From Pseudomonadota bacterium (GTDB taxonomy: Bacteria > Pseudomonadota > Gammaproteobacteria > Burkholderiales > Methylophilaceae), in assembly GCA_029782295.1 (NCBI GenBank), contig JAKOVB010000067.1:62001-126000 (forward strand): a stretch of 64,000 nt of DNA, written 5' to 3'. The notes beneath the pieces were generated by a model. It did no database searches and was not told the origin of the DNA. It worked only from the letters and a program-made list of their open reading frames with translations. How positions within the stretch are numbered: position 1 is the stretch's first letter; the number at the start of each line of letters is the position of its first letter. Below, piece after piece: positions 44,644 to 52,913 of the stretch. A program made the position numbers and the translations under genes.

Positions 44644-45302
44644 AGCTCATGGCGGCACTCACCGGCAATCTGGACCAGATGCTGGCCGATGAAGTGCGCA
44701 TTGCCGAGCAAGCGGTGACACTCTCGATTCGTGAAGCCACCGATGGCCTCAAGACCGAGCTGCGCAGCCAGATCACCGGCGCTGGCCTCGGCCAGCGTCT
44801 GGCCAACACCTGGCGCGGCGAGGTCTATCCCAAGGGGCAGATGAGCATCAAGGCGGCGGGTCTGGTCTACAGCCGAGCGCCGGTGGTGGTGGGGGCGCAT
44901 GACCAGGGCGCCACCATCCGATCCAAGGATGGGTTCTGGCTGGCGATTCCGTTACCGGCTGCCGGCAAAGGACCACGCGGCAAACGCATGACCCCAGGCC
45001 TCTGGGAAAAGCTCCGCGGCCAGCGCCTGCGCTTCATCTACCGCCGAGGCAAACCGTCGCTGCTCGTCGCAGAAAACCAGCGCGCCCGCCAAGGTCAACG
45101 CGGCGGTTTCTCGGCCGCTTCACAAAAGGCCCAGGCATCCGGCCGAGGGCTGGTCACGGTGCCGATGTTCCTGCTCGTACCCCAAGTGACCCTGAAGAAG
45201 AAATTCGACATCGACCGCAGCGCGCGTCGCTGGATCAACACGCTGGCCCAGCGCATTGCCAACCGTTTCGATGAAGCCGACCGCAAAGGGGCAGCGTCAT
45301 GA
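44640..45302 (+). CDS. Minor tail protein of DUF6441 type (lambda gpZ-like position)
   Basis: A 220-residue protein appearing to be DUF6441 (name from memory). Visible are IREATDGLKTELRSQITGAGLGQRLANTWRGEVYP, and SKDGFWLAIPLPAAGKGPRGKRMTPGLWEKLRG. Position between head-tail connector and tail terminator is that of lambda gpZ, which joins tails to heads. It overlaps both neighbours by four bases. Confidence 0.8.
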   Translation: MKLMAALTGNLDQMLADEVRIAEQAVTLSIREATDGLKTELRSQITGAGLGQRLANTWRGEVYPKGQMSIKAAGLVYSRAPVVVGAHDQGATIRSKDGFWLAIPLPAAGKGPRGKRMTPGLWEKLRGQRLRFIYRRGKPSLLVAENQRARQGQRGGFSAASQKAQASGRGLVTVPMFLLVPQVTLKKKFDIDRSARRWINTLAQRIANRFDEADRKGAAS

Positions 45303-45730
45303 GCCAAAGAGAAAACGCCATCGGTGCTTTGTTCGCGGTGCTCGGCCAGTTGTCACTGGGCACGATGGTCAAACGTAACGCCGCCTTGCCCGAGCGCATC
45401 GCGGACCATGCCATGGCGATCCTGCGCGATGGCGAGATGGGCGAGCCCGAGGTATCGCTCTCGCCACTGACTTACCACTGGCAGCACCAGGTGGCCATCG
45501 AACTGTTTGTGGCTGATCCGGATGCCAGTACGCGCGATGCGCGCATGGATGGGCTACTCACCGAGTTGGCTTCCCTGATCGAAGCCGACCGGACGCTCGC
45601 CGGTGTCGTCGAGTACGCCGAAATTGGTCAGCCGAAGTTCGATGAACTGGCCCCCGAAGGCACAAGCGGCATCAAGGCCTGCCTGCTGCCCGTGGTCCTG
45701 CACTACAGCAGTGCCGGGCCACTGAACTGA
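45299..45730 (+). CDS. Tail terminator (lambda gpU-like)
   Basis: A 143-residue protein starting MSQRENAIGALFAVLGQL. The centre ITYH/QVAIELFVADPDASTRDARMDGLLTEL is typical of small tail completion proteins that cap the tail tube. Position before the tube gene supports it. Sequence similarity itself is weak. Confidence 0.72.
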   Translation: MSQRENAIGALFAVLGQLSLGTMVKRNAALPERIADHAMAILRDGEMGEPEVSLSPLTYHWQHQVAIELFVADPDASTRDARMDGLLTELASLIEADRTLAGVVEYAEIGQPKFDELAPEGTSGIKACLLPVVLHYSSAGPLN

Positions 45731-45755
45731 ACCCCCTTCCCAAGGAGAAAAACCT

Positions 45756-46694
45756 ATGGCCCGTGCCTACGGCGCAAACGCCAGCCTCTTGGCCGCGTTC
45801 GAATCCACCTATGGCAGCACCCCGGTAGATGGCTACTGGCAGCTGCCCTTTGTCTCCACCTCTCTCGGCTCCGAGCAGGGGCTGATTGCCAATGATCTGA
45901 TTGGCCTCGGGCGCGACCCGAGTGCGCCGATCCGCGACGTGATCAAGGTCGAGGGCGATATGGTCGTGCCGCTGGACGTGCGCCACATCGGCCTGTGGCT
46001 CAAGGCCTTGTTGGGTGAGCCCACCTCGGTGGGGACGGGCGTGGTCACTCACACCTTCACCTCCGGCAAACCGAGCCTGCCCAGCCTCACCCTGGAAACC
46101 GGGCTGCCGGATATCCCGGCCTGGTTCGTGGCTTCCGGCGTCATGGTCAACAGCCTGCAGGTGGGCTTTGCCCGCTCGGGAGCCGCGAATGCCACGGTGG
46201 GTCTGGTGGCCCAAGGCGAAATGCGGCGCACCGCCACGCTGGATGACACCCCGGCCACTCGCGATCTGCAGCGCTTCAACCAGTTTCAAGGCCAAATCCT
46301 GCGAGAAGGCCAGGCGCTGGGAAACGTGGTCTCGGCGCAGCTGACCTATGCCAACAACCTGGAGCGCATCGAGACCATCCGTTCCGACGGCAAGATCGAC
46401 GGGGCTGATCCCACGGTGGCCAGCCTCACCGGCAATCTCGAAGTGCGCTTTGCCGACACCACGCTGATCGATGCTGCCACCAACAACACGCCGCTCGAAT
46501 TGACCTTTGGCTACGCGATCGATGCCGATCACCGGCTGACCTTCATCGCCCACGAGGTCTATCTGCCCAAGCCCAAGCTCTCCATCTCGGGCCCCGGCGG
46601 CATCCAGGCCACTTTCGAGTGGCAAGCCGCCAAGGCCACCAGCGTGGCGTGCATGTTCACCGTCGAACTGGTGAACGACGTCTCTTCCTACTGA
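45756..46694 (+). CDS. Phage tail tube protein
   Basis: A 312-residue protein of the siphophage tail tube type (YGSTPVDGYWQLPFVSTSLGSEQGLIANDLIGLGRDPSAPIRDVIKVEGDMVVPLDVRHIGLWLKALLG). The regular beta-rich composition and repeats with conserved Gly agree. AAGGAG precedes the ATG. It polymerises around the tape measure to form the tail tube. Confidence 0.88.
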   Translation: MARAYGANASLLAAFESTYGSTPVDGYWQLPFVSTSLGSEQGLIANDLIGLGRDPSAPIRDVIKVEGDMVVPLDVRHIGLWLKALLGEPTSVGTGVVTHTFTSGKPSLPSLTLETGLPDIPAWFVASGVMVNSLQVGFARSGAANATVGLVAQGEMRRTATLDDTPATRDLQRFNQFQGQILREGQALGNVVSAQLTYANNLERIETIRSDGKIDGADPTVASLTGNLEVRFADTTLIDAATNNTPLELTFGYAIDADHRLTFIAHEVYLPKPKLSISGPGGIQATFEWQAAKATSVACMFTVELVNDVSSY

Positions 46695-46714
46695 TCACCC
46701 AACCGAGGTTTCTC

Positions 46715-47065
46715 ATGATCAAACTCAATCTCCCGCGTGAGCCGCACTGGATCACGCTGGCCGCCGGCGTGCGCCTGCAGGTGCGTCCTGCCACCACCGC
46801 GCTGGTCATGGCCGCGCGCCATGCCGCCTCCAAAGTGGCCGGCACCGATACCGCTGCGGCCGGAGAGCGCACCGCGACGCTCATCACGGAACTCGCCAAG
46901 CTGGCTGTCTTGGCCTGGGAAGGTGTGGCCGACGACAAGGGCAAACCGGCTCCTGTCACGCCTGAGGGTGTGGCAGCGCTGATGGAGCACTGGCTCCTGG
47001 CCGATGCCTTCGAGCGCGAATACCTCGCCGGCCTCTATGCGCTGGACACTGAAAAAAACGCCTGA
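46715..47065 (+). CDS. Tail assembly chaperone, short form (gpG-like)
   Basis: A 116-residue protein encoded between tube and tape measure. It is helical and ends LYALDTEKNA at a TGA codon just after the AAAAAAC heptamer. In lambda, gpG and the frameshifted gpGT coat the tape measure and recruit tube subunits. Position, length and slippery site all match this role. Confidence 0.85.
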   Translation: MIKLNLPREPHWITLAAGVRLQVRPATTALVMAARHAASKVAGTDTAAAGERTATLITELAKLAVLAWEGVADDKGKPAPVTPEGVAALMEHWLLADAFEREYLAGLYALDTEKNA

Positions 47066-47364
47066 AGGCCCGCACCGCGTGGCACTTCGGTGGCGGGCCC
47101 AGCTATTGCAGTGCCTGTCCCGAGCCGTGCCCCGAGTGCCCCTACACCATGAACGCGCCCGAGAGCCTGGAAGGCTGGCAAGCGGCCAGTGCGATTGACA
47201 TCTGTGCCAGCCAGTTGCGCATGGCGCAGGGCCGCGTGGTGGGGCTGGATCTCAATGCCTGGATGCTGGCCTGCGAGTGCACCGGGTTGGACAAAGCCAC
47301 CGCGATCGATCTGTTTCCAGCAGTCGAGGCGGGCCTGATGAGCACCCTGCAACAAGACACATAG
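46715..47364 (+). CDS. Tail assembly chaperone, -1 frameshift fusion (gpGT-like)
   Basis: A -1 shift on A-AAA-AAC (47053-47059) avoids the TGA at 47063 and enters the frame that runs to 47364. The fusion would have 216 residues. The T part begins RLKARTAWHFGGG and has several Cys (CSACPEPCPECPY), then MNAPESLEGWQAASAIDICASQ and a helical end. The ATG at 47149 could alternatively start a separate 71-residue protein, but the continuous open frame from the heptamer to it favours a fusion. The product of the other frame (to 47198) is not protein-like. Confidence 0.78.
47053..47059 (+). promoter_or_regulatory. Programmed -1 ribosomal frameshift heptamer AAAAAAC
   Basis: The sequence is in the X XXY YYZ phase relative to the upstream frame (codons AAA AAC) and lies four bases before the stop. 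A GC-rich region able to form a stem follows. It is a known efficient shift site and is in the position where lambda has GGGAAAG. Confidence 0.78.
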
Positions 47365-47400
47365 ACCCACGATTCACCCGATATCGGATTTCTTCTTCCC

Positions 47401-50028
47401 ATGGCCGAACGCAACCTCTCCATCCGCCTGTCCGTGGTCGACGGCGGCAAGGTCAAAGCCGAGCTGTCCGAGATTGGTGAGAAGGGGGAGCGCTCGCTCA
47501 AGAAAATCGAGGCGGCGGCCACACCAGCGTCTGGGGGCCTGAAACTGCTGTCGTCTGCCGCCAACGATGCCAAGTTCCAACTGCAGGCCGCCACCGACCG
47601 GCTTGGCGTGCTTGGCGCGGTCCTGGGCAAACTTGGGCCTGCTGGTCTGATCGCCGGCGCCAGCATCGCTGCCTTGGGCGTGGGCATCACCGCCCTGGTC
47701 ATGCCCGTGGCCCGTGTGGGCGATGAGTTCTTCAAGCTCTCGCAAAAGACCGGTGTCTCGGTTGAAGCGCTCACCGCGCTCGACTATGCGGCCAAGCTCT
47801 CGGACGTCAGCACCGAAGGGCTGACCAAGGGGCTGCAGCGCCTGTCTGTCGCGTTGTTTGACAGCCGCTTCGAGGGCGCCGAAGGCAGCAAGGCCTTGCA
47901 GGCGCTGGGTGTGGCGGCCACCGACGCCCATGGGCAGATTCGGCCAACTGAGCAGGTCTTGCTGGATCTGGCCGAGAAATTCGCCGACATGCCCGACGGC
48001 GCGGACAAAGCGGCCTTGGCCATCAAGCTCTTTGGCCGCGAAGGGTTGAACCTGATCCCCTTCCTCAACCAGGGGCGAGAGGGCATCACCGCACTGATGG
48101 AAGAAGCCCAGCGCCTAGGCCTGGTGATGTCCGAAGACGTGGCACGCGCCTCGGAAGTCTTCAACGACAACCTCACGCGCCTGTCGGCCATCTTCGAGGG
48201 CGTGCAGCGCCAGATCGGCGCGGCCGTCATTCCGGTGCTGGCCGACTTCACCGAGCAGGTGATCCTGGCGCAGACCGAGACCGGCAGCTTCAGCAATGAG
48301 CTGCAGCGCATCACGTCCAACCGGGAGGCCACGCTGGCGTTTCTGGAGTCTGTCGCCTCTGGTCTGGCCTTCATCGCCGAGTCGGCAGTACTCTTGAAGC
48401 GCGTGATCGCCCAGCCCTTTGACAGCCTGTCGGTGGTGGGCAAGGACATTGAGACCTGGTTCAAGACCGAACTGCTGACCTTCTACAAGAACTATGGGTT
48501 CGATGCACAGGCCATCGATGCCGAAATCGCCAAACTGCAAACGGCACGTGACGACTATGTGCGTGCCGCCAATGACCGGCTATTCAACATCAACCAGAAC
48601 CCGGGCTATGCCGATCGCGTGGCCCGCTTCTTTGACGAGCAGCGCCGCACGGTGCGCGTCATGGGCCAACGGTTTGTGCTCGACACCGAAGCGCAGGCCC
48701 GCGAAGTTCAGGCCATCTACGACCGCTTCCTGCCGACCGTGCCCCGTGCGCCCCGGCCATCCGCCAATCTGGACCTGAGCGCTTTTGCCAGGCCGAGCGC
48801 TGCCGTCAAACCCGATGAGGGCGAGGCCTTCCTCAACCAGTTGCGCTCCCGGCTCTTACGCACCCAGGAGGGCGAAGCGGCGGAGCTGCGTGCGCGTGCC
48901 TTGCAGATCGAGGCCAAGGGCTACCAGGGGGTGGCGGCGCAAGCCGAGCAGTACATCCAGGTGCTCGAAGCCATCGAGCGGCAGAAGGAAAAAGACAAGG
49001 CCTTCGATGCTTACGAAAAAGAAGAAGCGGCCGCCCGCAAGATCACCGAAGGGCTGATCGGCGGCAACCGTCAACGCATCGAGGCCTTGCAGCTGCAGCG
49101 CGAGATGCTGGAACTGTCGGCGAGCGAACGAGCCGTCCTGCAAGCCCGCAACGAACTCGAAAAGTCCGCCACCGCCGCGCGCAAGGAAGCCAGCCAGATC
49201 CAGGACGCCGATCTGCGTGCCCAGACCATCGAGGCCATCAACGACGCCTTGGCGCGTCAGCTGCCCATTGTGGAGAACCTCATTCGGGCCAACGCCGAGT
49301 ACCAGCGCAGCACCGAGTTCGGGGCCAAGGCGGCCTTGCGCACCTATATCGAGGATGCCACCAATGCCGCCAAGCAGGCCGAGCGCGCGGTGACCGGTGC
49401 GTTCAAGTCCATGGAAGACGCGCTCACCCAGTTTGTGACGACCGGCAAGCTGGACTTCAACAGCCTGGCCAACTCCATCATCAGCGACCTGATCCGCATC
49501 CAGATCCAGCGCGCGATCACCTTGCCGCTGGCGAACTTTGCGATGAGCCTGTTTGCGCCGGCGGCCAGTGCCGCGTTGCCTCTGGGCTCGGGTGACCTGA
49601 TGGGCGTGAACGCCAATATCGCGCACAGCGGGGGCCTGCTCGGTAGCGACGGCCTGCCATCGCGTCAGGTGAGTGCCACCCTGTTTGCCGGTGCGCGCCG
49701 CTTCCACACCGGCGGCCTGGTCTCGGGCGAAGTGCCGATCATCGCCCGACAGGGGGAGGCAGTGTTCACGCCGGGGCAATTGCGGGCACTGGGTGGGGCA
49801 GTTGCCACCAAACCCCAGGTGAATGTGGAAGTGAACGTGATCAACCGCGCCAGCGGGGTGGAGACCCGCGTCGAGCAGCAACAGCAGCCCGATGGCAGTA
49901 CGCGGCTTGATGTCATTGTCGAGCAAATGGAAGCGCGCATGGCCCGGTCGATTTCCCAAGGTTCCGGCTTGGCGCCGACGCTGGAGCGCCGCTACGGACT
50001 CAATCCTGCAGCCGGAGCGATGCGATGA
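47401..50028 (+). CDS. Tail tape measure protein
   Basis: An 875-residue protein. The N terminus (MAERNLSIRLSVVDGGKVKAELSEIGEKGERSLKKIEAAA) and the following hydrophobic LGPAGLIAGASIAALGVGITALVMPVARVGDEFFKLSQKTGVSVEAL are classic. Long coiled-coil parts occupy about 480-640, and a lambda gpH-C-like domain (FKSMEDALTQFVTTGKLDFNSLANSIISDLIRIQ) lies near 665-705. It sets tail length; by the lambda scale 875 residues suggests a tail of roughly 130 nm. Confidence 0.95.
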   Translation: MAERNLSIRLSVVDGGKVKAELSEIGEKGERSLKKIEAAATPASGGLKLLSSAANDAKFQLQAATDRLGVLGAVLGKLGPAGLIAGASIAALGVGITALVMPVARVGDEFFKLSQKTGVSVEALTALDYAAKLSDVSTEGLTKGLQRLSVALFDSRFEGAEGSKALQALGVAATDAHGQIRPTEQVLLDLAEKFADMPDGADKAALAIKLFGREGLNLIPFLNQGREGITALMEEAQRLGLVMSEDVARASEVFNDNLTRLSAIFEGVQRQIGAAVIPVLADFTEQVILAQTETGSFSNELQRITSNREATLAFLESVASGLAFIAESAVLLKRVIAQPFDSLSVVGKDIETWFKTELLTFYKNYGFDAQAIDAEIAKLQTARDDYVRAANDRLFNINQNPGYADRVARFFDEQRRTVRVMGQRFVLDTEAQAREVQAIYDRFLPTVPRAPRPSANLDLSAFARPSAAVKPDEGEAFLNQLRSRLLRTQEGEAAELRARALQIEAKGYQGVAAQAEQYIQVLEAIERQKEKDKAFDAYEKEEAAARKITEGLIGGNRQRIEALQLQREMLELSASERAVLQARNELEKSATAARKEASQIQDADLRAQTIEAINDALARQLPIVENLIRANAEYQRSTEFGAKAALRTYIEDATNAAKQAERAVTGAFKSMEDALTQFVTTGKLDFNSLANSIISDLIRIQIQRAITLPLANFAMSLFAPAASAALPLGSGDLMGVNANIAHSGGLLGSDGLPSRQVSATLFAGARRFHTGGLVSGEVPIIARQGEAVFTPGQLRALGGAVATKPQVNVEVNVINRASGVETRVEQQQQPDGSTRLDVIVEQMEARMARSISQGSGLAPTLERRYGLNPAAGAMR

Positions 50029-50038
50029 GGAGGTGTGG

Positions 50039-50518
50039 ATGAACATCACCTGGCCCACAACGCTGCCGCTGCCCTCGGTCGAAGGCTATGGCCTCACGCC
50101 GCAAGAGGCTGTGCTGCGCACCGACATGGAATCGGGCCCGGCGCGCCAGCGTCGCCGCTTTCGGCAAACGCCCACGCGCATCACCGTGCGCTGGCTGTTC
50201 AGCGAGTTTGAGTTTGCCTTGTTCGAGGCTTGGTACAAGTACCACGCCGATGAGGGCGGGCAGTGGTTCGAGATCACTTTGCTCGGCGGTCTGGGCCTCT
50301 TGCCGCACGAAGCCCGTTTCACCCGCCAGTTTGAAGCCCAGCTGCGTTCGGCCCGGCGCTGGGACGTAAAGGGCGAGCTGGAAATCCGCGAGCGGCCCAC
50401 GCTCGACGAGGGCGCGCTCAACCTGATGCTGGAGCTCTCCGCCGACGACCTCTTTGCCATGGGCAGCGAGCTGCACCAACTGGTGCACATCACCTTGCCG
50501 GTTCGCTGGCCGGCTTAG
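50039..50518 (+). CDS. Minor tail protein
   Basis: A 159-residue protein starting MNITWPTTLPLPSVEGYGLTPQEAVLRTDMESGPARQRRRF. The pattern fits short phage tail proteins with WFEITLLGGLGLLPHEARF. GAGGAGGT precedes ATG 50039. It follows the tape measure, the position of lambda gpM. Exact role unproven. Confidence 0.75.
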   Translation: MNITWPTTLPLPSVEGYGLTPQEAVLRTDMESGPARQRRRFRQTPTRITVRWLFSEFEFALFEAWYKYHADEGGQWFEITLLGGLGLLPHEARFTRQFEAQLRSARRWDVKGELEIRERPTLDEGALNLMLELSADDLFAMGSELHQLVHITLPVRWPA

Positions 50519-50562
50519 CAACACCTGATTCATCCATTCATCGCATACACGGAACAACTTCT

Positions 50563-51201
50563 ATGAGTCTGCAAACCGATCTGCATCAAGCGGTCGCGCA
50601 GGTCACGGCCGACAGTGCCTTGTTGCACACCATCGTGCAGGGCACCGCCGCGCAGACCGTGACCACTGAGGGGGGCGCGGTCGCCACGGTGGCCAAGCTG
50701 CTGGCGGACGCCGATGCCCGCATCAACCTCGCCGCTGACGGCCTGCTGACCCAGAGCCAGGCCGCCGCGCAAGACGCGCTCACCTCGGCCGAACTCGCCG
50801 CCAGCGAAGCCGACCGTGCCCAAGCCTCGGCCGACCAAGGCGTGGCGGACACCATTGCCGTGCTCAACCAGGTGCAGTCCAGCGGCAACCAGATCCTGGT
50901 GGACGCTGAAGCCGTGCTGCAGCAGGTCATCGCCCGGCTGCTCGCGGTGGGTCTGCCCGACACACTGGTCGGCGCGCGCGGGATGCTGCTGAAGGTCAAG
51001 GTCGATGAATCCGGCTACGAGCTGGTCCACACCGCGGCCTTGCCTCGCTTCTATGGTTTCGCGCTTTCCAGCGACGGATCGGAGCTGTTGCTGACCGAGG
51101 GACGAGATGCCAACTTCAATGCGCAAGACTTCCTGGCTTGGACTCTGGCCGAAGGGGTGGCCTTTGCCCTCCATCAAAACGCCCTGGAGGTGCAACTGTG
51201 A
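50563..51201 (+). CDS. Tail-associated coiled-coil protein
   Basis: A 212-residue protein. Residues 1-135 are Ala/Gln-rich and heptad-like (LADADARINLAADGLLTQSQAAAQDALTSAELAASEADRAQASADQGVAD), as in fibrous tail stems. The last 60 residues are a small beta domain (LPRFYGFALSSDGSELLLTEGRD). Its stop overlaps the GTG start of the first RCC1 protein, so the two are co-translated. It may attach the RCC1 proteins to the tail. Confidence 0.72.
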   Translation: MSLQTDLHQAVAQVTADSALLHTIVQGTAAQTVTTEGGAVATVAKLLADADARINLAADGLLTQSQAAAQDALTSAELAASEADRAQASADQGVADTIAVLNQVQSSGNQILVDAEAVLQQVIARLLAVGLPDTLVGARGMLLKVKVDESGYELVHTAALPRFYGFALSSDGSELLLTEGRDANFNAQDFLAWTLAEGVAFALHQNALEVQL

Positions 51202-52874
51202 ACCTGGATATATCGGCGCTGGGCTACCGCTGGCGTGGCCTCTACTCGCCTTACCTGGGCTATCGGGATGGAGATGTGGTCTTCAAGGAGGGCGGTGCCT
51301 GGGTGATCCGCCACGGGCAGCCGCAACCCTTTGCGCTGGGCCAGCAGGATGCAACGCTCAAAGGCCACCTGCTCACCGGTGGGGTGTCGGTGGGTGGCAT
51401 CGGCAGCATGGTGCTCCACGCGAATGGCGCCAATGGGGTGGACGGTGTGGAATTCCGCTTCATGGCTGATCGCAACGGCACGGTGGCCACGGCGCTGATG
51501 AACACCGACCGTGCGGCGGCCGACTACCACAGCGCCAACTTCTTCATGGCCGCGCTCATGAACGACGGCTCGGTGCGTGCCTGGGGACGGGCGCTTGCTG
51601 GCCAGCAGGGGACGGGTAGCACCGGCGACATTGGCCGCACCTTCCCGGCACGGGTGGCGTTTCCGCCCGGCACGCCCCGTATCACGTCCATCACCTGCAT
51701 GTGGGACGAGACTTTCTTTATCGATGCCAGTGGCGGCCTGTGGCACGCCGGGGCCAACAGCGACGGGGGCTCGCCCACGGCCACCGCCAATCCGGTGCCT
51801 CGACGCGTCAATGGCGTGGGCCAGTTGCCTGCCGCTGCTGTGGTCAAGCGGGTCTTCACCGGGCACGACTGGTACGGCTATCGCATGTTCGCTTGCCTGG
51901 ATGACGCCGGCCGCGTCTATGTCTGGGGCAACAACCGCTATGGCAGCCTGGGACTCGGGCACAGCACCACCGTCTCCGCGCCCACGCTCGTGCCGTTCAC
52001 GCTCGACACCCCGATCCGCGAAGTCTTTCTGTCGGGCGGCTTTCATGCCGCGAGCTACCTGGTGGACACCCAGGGTAAGTTGTGGGTGGCCGGCGAGGCG
52101 AACGCCTGTGGCTTTGGCAGCGACCAATCTGTCCACCGCCTGCTCATGCCCTGGGGCAGCGACAAGCGCGTCAAAAAAGTCTTCTGCTCCGAGTCCGACG
52201 GGCATTGGGTAGCGGGCGCCCAGTACTACCGCGCCTACGGCGTGGTGCTCGAAGACGGATCACTCTACCGCTGGGGGCATGACAGCGGTCAAATCGGGGG
52301 CAGTTGGGGCACGGGTTTCACAGGCGATATCTGGACCGGACACGCACTGTTTCCATACAAGGTGCTCGACGGCGTGGCCGACGCCTACGCCATCTCCGGC
52401 GGTTATGGCAGGACGCTCGCGCTCATGCAAGACGGCACGGTGCGCCACACCGGGTACAACGGCTACAGCATCGGCGGCGGCAGTGACCGCACCACCTGGG
52501 CCACCATCGGTGGCGACTTCCTCACCCAGGTCACCAAGCTGCGGGTGTACGGCAGCAGCTACGGGTCGTCGGCCATGGCGCTCCGATCTGACGGCAAGGC
52601 GGTGGGCTGGGGCATGGGGGCAACGGGGCAGTGCGGCCATGGGTATGCCGACACGTCCAACGCCCCCTCGCGCTTCGTGCTCATCGACCGGCTCATCGTC
52701 GATTTCTCCCGCTCCGGGACGATGGGCTGCGGCGAGGGTGGCGAGTACCACAACGGCGCCTACCACTTCCTCACCGTCGATGGTCAGGTCATGAGCACTG
52801 GCAACGGCAGCTATGCACAAACGGGCGATGACGACCACGACCATCGCTTCGCGCCGTCGCCCATCCTGTTCTGA
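51198..52874 (+). CDS. RCC1-repeat tail protein 1 (predicted beta-propeller)
   Basis: A 558-residue protein. The N-terminal 45 residues (YRWRGLYSPYLGYRDGDVVFKEGGAWV) resemble a carbohydrate-binding module 5/12. At least six RCC1-like blades follow with GxVxxWGxNxxGxLG-type cores, for example GRVYVWGNNRYGSLGLG and GKAVGWGMGATGQCGHG. GTG 51198 has GGAGG upstream. Its place between tail gene 50563 and the tail tip genes suggests a receptor-binding or fibre protein. A paralogue follows directly. Confidence 0.82.
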   Translation: MNLDISALGYRWRGLYSPYLGYRDGDVVFKEGGAWVIRHGQPQPFALGQQDATLKGHLLTGGVSVGGIGSMVLHANGANGVDGVEFRFMADRNGTVATALMNTDRAAADYHSANFFMAALMNDGSVRAWGRALAGQQGTGSTGDIGRTFPARVAFPPGTPRITSITCMWDETFFIDASGGLWHAGANSDGGSPTATANPVPRRVNGVGQLPAAAVVKRVFTGHDWYGYRMFACLDDAGRVYVWGNNRYGSLGLGHSTTVSAPTLVPFTLDTPIREVFLSGGFHAASYLVDTQGKLWVAGEANACGFGSDQSVHRLLMPWGSDKRVKKVFCSESDGHWVAGAQYYRAYGVVLEDGSLYRWGHDSGQIGGSWGTGFTGDIWTGHALFPYKVLDGVADAYAISGGYGRTLALMQDGTVRHTGYNGYSIGGGSDRTTWATIGGDFLTQVTKLRVYGSSYGSSAMALRSDGKAVGWGMGATGQCGHGYADTSNAPSRFVLIDRLIVDFSRSGTMGCGEGGEYHNGAYHFLTVDGQVMSTGNGSYAQTGDDDHDHRFAPSPILF

Positions 52875-52913
52875 ATCCCACCGACTTTAATCTCCACTCT
52901 TCAAGGACTGTTC

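Noticed and set aside
47004-47198. Alternative frame after the tail chaperone stop
   Set aside because: Arg/Pro/Leu-rich translation without family features, and it needs a different shift from the one set by AAAAAAC.
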